Source of the DNA: Yinghuangia seranimata
GTDB lineage: Bacteria > Actinomycetota > Actinomycetes > Streptomycetales > Streptomycetaceae
Assembly: GCF_029953285.1 (NCBI RefSeq)
Contig: NZ_JASAOI010000047.1
Span: 62,001-126,000 of the forward strand
Length of the DNA: 64,000 bases
Reading direction: 5' to 3'
Under the pieces are notes generated by a model. The model did no database searches and was not told the DNA's origin. It worked only from the letters and a program-made list of their open reading frames with translations. Shown one piece after another: positions 7,503-14,126 of the stretch. Every line of letters starts with the position of its first letter. Within the stretch, counting starts at the first letter, position 1. The position numbers and the translations under genes are program-made.

Positions 7503-7862
7503 TCACCCCTCTTGTCCCAGCAGTCCCGCGAGCGACGCCGTGACCTCCGGAACGACCTTGTAGAAGACCCAGGTGCCGCGCCGCTCCGAAGTGACGAGGC
7601 CGGCCTCGCGCAGCTTCTTCAGATGATGGCTGACCGTCGGCTGGGAGACGCCGACGTCCTGGATGTCGCACACGCACGCCTCGCCGCCCTCGTGCGAGGC
7701 CACCATCGAGAAGAGCCGCAGGCGCACCGGATCGCCGAGCGCCTTGAACATCACCGCAAGCCGCTCCGCGTCGGGCACGGTCAGCGGCTCGCGGGCCAGC
7801 GGCGCGCAGCACGGCGCCGTGGCGGCGGTCTCGAGTATCGGAAGCTCTCGCAGATTCGACAT
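7503..7862 (-). CDS. arsR: ArsR-family arsenite-type sensor (actinobacterial Cys-Cys type)
   Basis: A protein of 119 residues. An N-terminal Cys pair (Cys18-Cys19 in APCCAPL) and a second pair in EACVCDI (Cys63 and Cys65) match the Corynebacterium glutamicum ArsR1 layout, in which an N-terminal CC and one helix Cys bind As(III). The winged helix follows: SQPTVSHHLKKLREAGL, then RRGTWVFYKVV. It faces the cadI-like gene across a divergent promoter with two palindromes. It also lies 75 nt upstream of the 7122-7427 repressor on the same strand, so it may read through to the aquaporin-arsC operon. Confidence 0.9.
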   Translation of the reverse strand: MSNLRELPILETAATAPCCAPLAREPLTVPDAERLAVMFKALGDPVRLRLFSMVASHEGGEACVCDIQDVGVSQPTVSHHLKKLREAGLVTSERRGTWVFYKVVPEVTASLAGLLGQEG

Positions 7863-7865
7863 GCA

Positions 7866-7875
7866 TCAATATTGA
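7866..7875. promoter_or_regulatory. ArsR-type operator 1
   Basis: The perfect palindrome TCAATATTGA lies 3 nt upstream of the arsR ATG at 7862, so it lies within the start region of that transcript. It resembles the ATCAA/TTGAT sites reported for ArsR proteins. Confidence 0.7.
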
Positions 7876-7908
7876 CAGCCGTCGATTCCGGGGGCAAGCT
7901 TCGAGATA

Positions 7909-7922
7909 TCGACAGATGTCGA
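7909..7922. promoter_or_regulatory. operator-like palindrome 2, cadI side
   Basis: TCGACA-GA-TGTCGA is a perfect inverted repeat 80 nt upstream of the cadI-like ATG and 34 nt from palindrome 1. Two sites suggest control of both divergent transcripts. Confidence 0.6.
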
Positions 7923-8001
7923 AACAAGATGACCGGCGCCTACGGCGCGTTCCGCCACGGCCCGAATCCGAGAACGGGCCGTACCTCCAGGAGGTCGCAT
8001 C

Positions 8002-8460
8002 ATGTCCCGTGTCCAGCTCGCGCTCCGCGTCGCCGACCTCGACGCCTCGATCGCGTTCTACACCAAGCTGTTCGGCGCCGAGCCGGCCAAGCTCCGCGAC
8101 GGTTACGCGAACTTCGCCATCGCCGAGCCGCCGCTGAAGCTCGTCCTGATCCAGGGCGCGGAGGGCGAGCCGACGGTGATGGACCACCTCGGCGTCGAGG
8201 TCGACACCACCGAGCAGGTCTCCGCCGCGACCACCCGCCTCGCCGACGCCGGGCTCGCGACGGTCGAGGAGAACGACACCACCTGTTGCTACGCCGTCCA
8301 GGACAAGGTCTGGGTCCACGGCCCCGGCGCCGAGCCGTGGGAGGTCTACGTCGTCAAGGCCGACGCCGAGCAGCTCCCGCGCGACGAAGGAAGCGCCTGC
8401 TGCCTCCCGGCCGGGGCCGAGGCGCTCGAACTCCAGCCCGCGGCTGGTGGCTGCTGCTGA
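8002..8460 (+). CDS. cadI: CadI/ArsI-family metalloenzyme (glyoxalase fold)
   Basis: A protein of 152 residues of the vicinal oxygen chelate fold. It closely follows M. tuberculosis CadI (Rv2641): MSRVQLAL start, FYTKLFGAEPAK, GYANFAIAEPPLKLVLI, MDHLGVEV and TTCCYA. Candidate ligands are Gln5, His62 and Glu114 (PWEVYVV), with the Cys95-Cys96 pair that in ArsI binds the organoarsenical. ArsI enzymes usually have His at position 5; Gln5 is shared with CadI. The last 25 residues add two more CC pairs. The start has AGGAGG 7 nt upstream. It could be a C-As lyase for trivalent methylarsenicals or a cadmium-inducible binding protein; the sequence cannot separate these. Confidence 0.88.
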   Translation: MSRVQLALRVADLDASIAFYTKLFGAEPAKLRDGYANFAIAEPPLKLVLIQGAEGEPTVMDHLGVEVDTTEQVSAATTRLADAGLATVEENDTTCCYAVQDKVWVHGPGAEPWEVYVVKADAEQLPRDEGSACCLPAGAEALELQPAAGGCC

Positions 8461-8480
8461 TCCCGCCGCACCGACGGAAA

Positions 8481-8515
8481 GGCCCGCGACGTACTCGTCG
8501 CGGGCCCTCGGTTTT
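8481..8515 (+). terminator. intrinsic terminator after the cadI-like gene
   Basis: A perfect 10-bp GC stem (8481-8490 and 8497-8506, 6-nt loop) is followed by CTCGGTTTT. It lies 20 nt past the cadI stop, and it faces the convergent HMA gene ending at 8595. Confidence 0.85.
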
Positions 8516-8594
8516 CCCGCAAGCGGGCCGGTCGCTGTCACCGACGCCGGTCGTGCGGTCGGTTCACGATGCTGATACCTGACGCGCTGTCAGG

Positions 8595-8852
8595 TCATGG
8601 CGAGTCGGCGGTCGTGGCCCGGTAGCCGGCGCGTTCGACGGCGGCGACGAGGAGTTCGGGGTTGACGGGGTCGGTCGCGAAGCGGACGACCGTCCGGCCG
8701 GTGCGGACGTCGGTGCTGGCCGAGCGGACCCCGGGGACGTCCTCGAGTTCGTCGTCGATGAGCAGGCCGCAGCTTGAGCAGTGCGTGCCGTCGACCAGGA
8801 GCACGGTCTGCGGGCCGGTCTCCGCGGGCTTGTTGCGGCGCAACCACGTCAC
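8595..8852 (-). CDS. heavy-metal-associated (HMA) domain protein
   Basis: A protein of 85 residues. The metal loop GTHCSSCG (Cys25 and Cys28) is the GMxCxxC site of copper chaperones and P-type ATPase N-domains, with Thr-His replacing the Met region. The beta-alpha-beta-beta-alpha-beta order fits (DELEDVPGVRSASTDVRTGRTVVRF, ELLVAAVERAGY). The GTG start overlaps the stop of the upstream membrane/cupredoxin gene as GTGA. It probably hands copper to or from that protein. Confidence 0.85.
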   Translation of the reverse strand: MTWLRRNKPAETGPQTVLLVDGTHCSSCGLLIDDELEDVPGVRSASTDVRTGRTVVRFATDPVNPELLVAAVERAGYRATTADSP

Positions 8853-10030
8853 GGGGCGGTTCCTTCCTTGAAGGTGATCTGGCCGGTGGCCATGCCCATC
8901 GAGCAGGAGAACTTGAGCGTGCCGGGCTTGGGTGTGCCGAGGTCGACGGGGGTGTCGCCGTTGCGCTTCACGATCTCCTGGATGCCGCGGGAGGGGATGG
9001 TGAACGCCCGTGCGCAGCCCCCGGAGTCGTCGCCGTGCAGCAAGGTGGTCGGCATCCCTGCGGTGGCGAGGAAGGCCCGCGGGTGGTAGCCGTCGGTCAC
9101 GGTGAGGGTGAGGATCTGCCGTCCCGTAGCGTCGATGTGCACCGCGGCCGTGGCCGGATCCGGCTCGGACTCCTCAGGCGTAGGGGTGCTTTCGGGCGGC
9201 TCGGTGCCCATGGGCGAGACCGGGCCTGCCGGACGTGGAGGCGCGGCGGCCACCGGGGTGCCGGGGTCGGAGAAGGTGGCCCAGCCGCCCGCTTGGAGCC
9301 CGGATCGGACGGTCCACACCGCGATCGCCAGCACGACCACGCCGGTGGCGATGCCGAGCCGTCCCGACAGCGCGCGACTGGACCGGCGGAAGAGATAGCC
9401 GAGGACGGCGAACAGCGGGGCGGTTCCGAGCACGAAGCCCGCCATCACCGCGGCCCCCGCGACCGGTGAGCCGGTGGTCATCGCGATCAGCTCCACCGAC
9501 AGCGTCACCCCGCACGGCACCAGCACCGTGACGAGCCCCACCACGGCCGGGGCCACCATCGGGGCGGACGCCGACGCGGACCTGCCGCTGCGCCGCGCCA
9601 GCCGCCCGAACGCGGCGGGCGGCCTCGGCACCAGGCGCCCGACGGCCTTGACGCCGAACAGGTCGAGCGCGAACAGCACCATCAGCGCGGCGGCGCCGAG
9701 CATCAGCAGCGCCTGGGTGCGCGGCGTGGGCTGCAGCGCGGCGCCGAACACCCCCAGCAGCGCGCCGAGCGCGGTGTGGGACACGAGCTTTCCGGTCAGG
9801 AAGGCGCCGACCGGCGCGAGATGCCGGGATTCCTCGCGGGCGGCGGTAGCCCCGGAAGGCGGCCGGGGCGACGCAACGGAGGCGGACTCGGCCGCGGCGG
9901 CGGCCGGCCCGGAATCGCGGCGAGTCACCGCCCCGGCCAGCAGACCGCCCTGCACGACCGCGCACGAGGCGCCGCCGGCAAGCAGACCGGTGCTGACACC
10001 GGTGACGAGCAGAGCAATAGACGACGGCAT
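8849..10030 (-). CDS. TauE/SafE (UreH-like) membrane protein fused to a cupredoxin domain
   Basis: A protein of 393 residues. Residues 1-260 hold about six helices in two halves, with GASCAVVQGG in helix 1 and the mirror motif VTVLVPCGVTLSVE in helix 4, as in the sulfite exporter TauE/SafE - DsbD-like - UreH group. A Pro/Ser/Glu linker follows (about 270-300). The last 90 residues form a cupredoxin domain with His in GYHPRAF, Cys in SGGCARAF, and a CSMGM loop that supplies Cys and Met for a type-1-like copper site. With the downstream HMA gene this is probably a copper-handling pair. The direction of transport is unknown. Start ATG 10030. Confidence 0.82.
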   Translation of the reverse strand: MPSSIALLVTGVSTGLLAGGASCAVVQGGLLAGAVTRRDSGPAAAAAESASVASPRPPSGATAAREESRHLAPVGAFLTGKLVSHTALGALLGVFGAALQPTPRTQALLMLGAAALMVLFALDLFGVKAVGRLVPRPPAAFGRLARRSGRSASASAPMVAPAVVGLVTVLVPCGVTLSVELIAMTTGSPVAGAAVMAGFVLGTAPLFAVLGYLFRRSSRALSGRLGIATGVVVLAIAVWTVRSGLQAGGWATFSDPGTPVAAAPPRPAGPVSPMGTEPPESTPTPEESEPDPATAAVHIDATGRQILTLTVTDGYHPRAFLATAGMPTTLLHGDDSGGCARAFTIPSRGIQEIVKRNGDTPVDLGTPKPGTLKFSCSMGMATGQITFKEGTAP

Positions 10031-10058
10031 GCGTCGAGAACTCCTCTTCAGGGAGCGA

Positions 10059-10086
10059 CGGCACACACGCAATCGAGAGTGTGCCG
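10059..10086. terminator. stem-loop between two minus-strand genes
   Basis: An inverted repeat CGGCACAC-N12-GTGTGCCG lies between the small protein gene (stop at 10146) and the TauE-cupredoxin start (10030). It may be a terminator or an operator for the downstream pair. Confidence 0.45.
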
Positions 10087-10145
10087 AGGTGGATGTGGGA
10101 ACGGCGGCAGCCCGCGCGGCGTTCAGCCGCGCGAGCGGCGGTTCC

Positions 10146-10589
10146 TCACGTCCTCGACACGCACAACCGGTGCAGGTCGGGAGGCGGTGTCGCCGGCGGC
10201 GCATTCGCCTGCGGACGCGGCAAGTCGGCCGAACACGCCGCGCCCGACGGGCGCGTGGACACGGCAGAGGCGACGCCGGCGCCGTGCACCAGCGCGGTCG
10301 CGCGGACCTCGCACTGCTTGTCGACCATGGGGCAGTGCTCCGCCCCGCGGTCCGCTGACGCGGCGCCCATCCCTTCCATCGCAGCCGGGGCGCCAGTCGG
10401 CACCTGAACCACGGATGCATGGGACTCGGCGGAGCGCAGGTCCGTCCGCGTGTCCGGCATCGCCATCGGCATGGATCCGGCCATCGAGGGCCGGGCGAGC
10501 CCGGACACGCACGCAACGAGCGCACACACCATCAGCACCAGGGCCCAGGCCCGGTGTTGGTGCAGCTCCCGTCGCGTCACCCGCGTCAT
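10146..10589 (-). CDS. small secreted or membrane protein with Cys/Met/His, DUF6153-like
   Basis: A protein of 147 residues. It has one N-terminal hydrophobic segment (ALVLMVCALVACVSGL, signal or anchor), then Met-rich stretches (SMPMAMPD, AMEGMG), a EHCPMVDKQCEV segment and a C-terminal LHRLCVSRT. The layout resembles DUF6153-type actinobacterial proteins found beside copper genes, but that recall is uncertain. Cys, Met and His outside the membrane would suit copper binding. The ATG at 10589 is 88 nt downstream of the MFS gene on the same strand. Confidence 0.6.
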   Translation of the reverse strand: MTRVTRRELHQHRAWALVLMVCALVACVSGLARPSMAGSMPMAMPDTRTDLRSAESHASVVQVPTGAPAAMEGMGAASADRGAEHCPMVDKQCEVRATALVHGAGVASAVSTRPSGAACSADLPRPQANAPPATPPPDLHRLCVSRT

Positions 10590-10677
10590 GCTAGGCCAGG
10601 CGCCGCGGCCCGGCTGGGGGCCGGCCCGGCCTGGCCGGCGCCGACGACCGCGACGTCGTGGCGGTGCGGGCGGTGGG

Positions 10678-11970
10678 TCATGCGGTCTTGGCTCCTCGTG
10701 GGATCGTGCCGAACGCCAGCAGCGCGGCGGCGCACCCGAGGGCCGCGAGCAACGCGAACATGTGCGCGTACCCGCCCAGCGGGCCCGCCAGCGCCGCTCC
10801 CGCCCACGGCGCGAGCGCGGACGCGGCCATGGCGGGCGCCGACAGGATGCCCGACAACGTCCCATAGGACGCCGCGCCCCACCGCTCGGTGATCGCGGTC
10901 GCGCTGAGCAGCGTCGCCACGCCGCGCGCGGTTCCCGCGATGACGGAGATGACCACAAGCAGCCAGATCGGGCCGGGGACGAACGCGAGTAGCGCGGTCG
11001 CCGCGGCCGTCGCGCCCAGGATCCCGACCGTCCGGGCGAGGACTCCGGCGCGGCGGGTGAGGGCGGCGTAGCCGAGGCGTCCGAGGACCTGGCCGGCGCC
11101 GCCGAGCCCGAGCGCCCAGGCCGCGACGGTGGTGCTGGAGCCGCGTTCGGTGAACAGCGGGACGAGGTTGACCAGGCCTGCGTACATGCCGAACGAGCCG
11201 AGCGCCATCGCGACGACCAGGATCACGAACGGCCGGCTGCGGACGACCGACTTGACGTCGCCTGGCACTTCGGCGTGGTGCACGGACACGGGAGCGGGTG
11301 GCCAGGGGCGGCGCAGCACGATCGCGTGCAGAGGGATGGTGACGACGGCGAGCACGCCGGCCAGGACGACGTACACGCCGCGCCAGGACAGCCAGTGCGA
11401 CAGCGCGACGGTGATCGGCGCGAAGACCGTGCTGGCCAGCCCGGCGACGAGGGTGACGGTCGTGAGCGCGGCCAGGTGCTGTGGCCCGTACCAGCGGGTC
11501 AGCGCGGCGAACGCGGGTTGGTAGAGGACCGCGGACATCGCGACGCCTGCCAGCACCCACGCGGCCGTGAACCAGAGCAGGTTCGGTGCCCATGCCACCG
11601 TCAGGACGGCGCCGACCGCGACGGTGGATCCGGCGGTCATCAGCAGGTGCGGGCCGCGCCGGTCCAGCAGGCGGCCCACGGGGATGCCGACGATCCCGGA
11701 GACGACCAAGGCCACGGAGAACGCGGCGGTGGATGCCGAGCTGGACCACCCGGTGTCGTCCTTGATGGCACCCGCGAGGACCGGGAACGCGTAGTAGAGG
11801 ATGCCCCAGCTGGTGATCTCGGTGATGCACAGCGCGATCAGGACGGCGCGCAGCCGTGGCCGATGAAGGTCATCGGCCACGGCTTCGGCTGCCGGGGCGG
11901 GAAGAGCGGGCGGGGCGTCGACATCGACGCCCGCGCGCTCTATCGCCTCGGCCGGGTCGCGGTCAGGCAT
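10678..11970 (-). CDS. MFS transporter paired with the Cys-tailed flavoprotein
   Basis: A protein of 430 residues with 12 predicted helices. Helix 1 reads ALCITEITSWGILYYAFPVL, a signature of the MFS subgroup with the SWG motif. The cytoplasmic loop GIPVGRLLDRRGPH is the family A motif. The start ATG 11970 overlaps the flavoprotein stop by 8 nt, so the two are translationally coupled. Together with the divergent arsR at 13601 this forms a flavoprotein-exporter module. It probably exports the product of the flavoprotein, perhaps an arsenical or thiol-metal adduct. No substrate is shown. Confidence 0.87.
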   Translation of the reverse strand: MPDRDPAEAIERAGVDVDAPPALPAPAAEAVADDLHRPRLRAVLIALCITEITSWGILYYAFPVLAGAIKDDTGWSSSASTAAFSVALVVSGIVGIPVGRLLDRRGPHLLMTAGSTVAVGAVLTVAWAPNLLWFTAAWVLAGVAMSAVLYQPAFAALTRWYGPQHLAALTTVTLVAGLASTVFAPITVALSHWLSWRGVYVVLAGVLAVVTIPLHAIVLRRPWPPAPVSVHHAEVPGDVKSVVRSRPFVILVVAMALGSFGMYAGLVNLVPLFTERGSSTTVAAWALGLGGAGQVLGRLGYAALTRRAGVLARTVGILGATAAATALLAFVPGPIWLLVVISVIAGTARGVATLLSATAITERWGAASYGTLSGILSAPAMAASALAPWAGAALAGPLGGYAHMFALLAALGCAAALLAFGTIPRGAKTA

Positions 11971-13504
11971 CGCCGCGTTCGATGGCGCCCGCAAGGCCGT
12001 TCGGCAGGCCGGTGGCGAAACCGACGCCGATCTTGACGGGCTCCGGGGCGGAGGAACCGCAGCAGGAGCCCGCCTCGGCGACGGGCGCGTCGGCCGTGCC
12101 GCACGAGGATGGGCCAGCCTCCGCGCCGCTACCGCACGACGACACCGCGACCGGCTGCACGGCGACAGGCTCCGCAGTGGTGCCACACGAGCTGCCACAG
12201 CCGCCCGCCTCGTCCTCGCCGGGCAGGTTCGTCGAGCACACACCGGTCTCCGGCAGTTCCAGTTCGACGTTGTCCGCGGCTTCGCGGTCGCCGGCGATCG
12301 CGGCGACGATCGAGCGGACCTGCTCGTAGCCGGTGGCCATCAGGAACGTCGGCGCACGTCCGTAGCTCTTCATTCCCGCGATATAGAAGTCCTTTTCGGG
12401 GTGCGCGAGTTCGTTTTCGCCGTGCGGCGGCACGGTGCCGCAGCTGTGGAAGTTCGGGTCGATCATGGGCGCGAGCTTGACCGGCGCCTCGGTGCTGGCG
12501 TCGATCTCCAGGCGCACCTCGCGCAGCATGTCCAGATCCGGGCGGAAGCCGGTCGCCGCGACGACGACGTCCGCGGCGATGCGCTGCGTACCGTCGGGAG
12601 TGCTGCCGACGACCTCGACCGGGTCCGAAGCACCGTCGGGGACCTCGAACTTGGTGATGGTGAAGCTGCGGACCAGGGTGATCACGCCCGCCTGCACGGC
12701 CTGCTTGACCCGCGAGCCGAGCGCGCCGCGAGCGGGCAGCCCGTCCGCGTCCCCGCCCCCGTACAAGCGCGCGACCGACGCGCCACGCACCGCCCAGGTG
12801 ACGCGGGTGCCCGGCTCGGCCTCGGCGAGCTCGACCAGCGACAGCAGCGTGTTCGCCGCGGAGTGCCCCATGCCGACCACGAGCGCGTGCTTGCCGGCGA
12901 ACCGGGCGCGGTCGCGGCCGAGCACGTCCGGCAGGGCGCCGGTCAGGTACGGCGCCGCGTCCGCCTCGCCGACCGCCGCCAGCCCGGAGTCGCCCAGCGG
13001 GTTCGCCCGGCCCCACGTCCCCGACGCGTCGATGATCGCCCGGGCCTCGATGTCGCGCACGAAACCCTCGCCGTCGATGGTGCGCACGAACAGCGGGTGG
13101 TCCTCGCGTCCGATGGTGCGGGTCTTGTCGATGCCGCGCCGCGACACGGCGACCGCGCGCGTGTTGGTACGAATCCTGGGAGCGAGTTGCGCGGTGGCGG
13201 CCAGCGGAGCGAGGTAGTCGCGGACCAACTCCGCGCCGGTCGGCAGCACCTCCGCCGGCGGGGCGGTCCACCCGGTCGGCTCCAGCAGGCGGCGGGCCGC
13301 GGCGTCGGTGTCGAACTCCCACGGCGAGAACAGCCGCACGTGGCCCCACTCCTGGATCGCCGCGCCGACGCTGTCACCCGCCTCCAGCACGAGCGGCTCC
13401 AAGCCGCGCTCGACGAGGTGGGCCGCGGCGGCCAGCCCGATCGGGCCGGCGCCGATCACGACGACCGGCAGCTCGGCCGCAGCCTGGTCCTGGGCAGTGC
13501 TCAT
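11963..13504 (-). CDS. FAD/NAD(P)-dependent oxidoreductase with Cys-rich C-terminal tail (ArsO-like)
   Basis: A protein of 513 residues. The FAD site is VIGAGPIGLAAAAHL near residue 16. A second dinucleotide site is VVGMGHSAANT near 205. The ATGFRPDLD motif near 325 marks FMO-like or thioredoxin-reductase-like flavoproteins. Family length ends near residue 400. The remaining 110 residues are low-complexity and carry seven Cys in CGSSCG, SSCG and SCCGSS units, a likely soft-metal or metalloid binding tail. It is divergent from arsR (13601), with operators between them. Oxidation or reduction of an arsenical is inferred; the reaction is not known. Confidence 0.85.
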   Translation of the reverse strand: MSTAQDQAAAELPVVVIGAGPIGLAAAAHLVERGLEPLVLEAGDSVGAAIQEWGHVRLFSPWEFDTDAAARRLLEPTGWTAPPAEVLPTGAELVRDYLAPLAATAQLAPRIRTNTRAVAVSRRGIDKTRTIGREDHPLFVRTIDGEGFVRDIEARAIIDASGTWGRANPLGDSGLAAVGEADAAPYLTGALPDVLGRDRARFAGKHALVVGMGHSAANTLLSLVELAEAEPGTRVTWAVRGASVARLYGGGDADGLPARGALGSRVKQAVQAGVITLVRSFTITKFEVPDGASDPVEVVGSTPDGTQRIAADVVVAATGFRPDLDMLREVRLEIDASTEAPVKLAPMIDPNFHSCGTVPPHGENELAHPEKDFYIAGMKSYGRAPTFLMATGYEQVRSIVAAIAGDREAADNVELELPETGVCSTNLPGEDEAGGCGSSCGTTAEPVAVQPVAVSSCGSGAEAGPSSCGTADAPVAEAGSCCGSSAPEPVKIGVGFATGLPNGLAGAIERGDA

Positions 13505-13560
13505 GGCATGACTCCTCGGTCGTCCACGGGAAACGGGTCCTGACAACGACCACGACTATA

Positions 13561-13576
13561 AACAGCAATCGCTGTT
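13561..13576. promoter_or_regulatory. ArsR operator between divergent flavoprotein and arsR genes
   Basis: AACAGC-AATC-GCTGTT is a perfect inverted repeat. A second, weaker copy (AACAG-GTG-CTGTG) follows at 13583-13595, just before the arsR start. Two spaced sites suit control of both directions. Confidence 0.7.
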
Positions 13577-13600
13577 GATGCCAACAGGTGCTGTGGCACA

Positions 13601-13978
13601 ATGGTGGTTATGACGCAGACGCTGGACATCCACCTCCTGGAGCCCGAGACCGCCGCCACCCGCGCCGCGGCCCTCGCCCCGCTGCTCAAGGCGCTCGGCG
13701 ACGAGAACCGGCTCACCCTGGTCCTCCTGCTCGCCGAACGCCCCCACACCGTCCGCGAGCTGACCGACGCCACGGGCATGGGCCAGACCCTCGTCAGCCA
13801 CCACCTCGCCCCGCTCCGCGACCAGGGCCTGGTCACCGTCACCCCGCGCGGCCGCGCCAACGTCTACGCCCTGTGCTGCGACGCCCTCGTCACCCCCATG
13901 CGCCTGCTCGCCACCCTGGCCTCCTCCAGCCCGGAGGGCCTCGACGCCTGCCGCACCGCCGACGGCGCCTGCGACTGA
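13601..13978 (+). CDS. ArsR-family repressor
   Basis: A protein of 125 residues from ATG 13601; ATG 13610 (MTQTLD) is an equally likely start. The winged helix runs from KALGDENRLTLVLLL through GQTLVSHHLAPLRDQGLV to PRGRANVYAL. Candidate sensing Cys lie in the C-terminal part: Cys92-Cys93 after the wing, Cys117 and Cys124. The classical helix-3 arsenic motif is absent. It is divergent from the flavoprotein-MFS operon and sits on paired palindromes. No good Shine-Dalgarno is visible, so the mRNA may be nearly leaderless. Confidence 0.85.
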   Translation: MVVMTQTLDIHLLEPETAATRAAALAPLLKALGDENRLTLVLLLAERPHTVRELTDATGMGQTLVSHHLAPLRDQGLVTVTPRGRANVYALCCDALVTPMRLLATLASSSPEGLDACRTADGACD

Positions 13979-14126
13979 CAACAGGCGCGCACGGGTCGGC
14001 CGCGAACCGCTTGCGCCATTTCGACTGTCGGTCGTCCCATACGCGCCATGAGGGCGGCCTACTTCTTCGGCCAATCAAAGACTCAGGACACCAGAGCCGC
14101 CTGACGAGGGCCGATTGATCTTTCGG

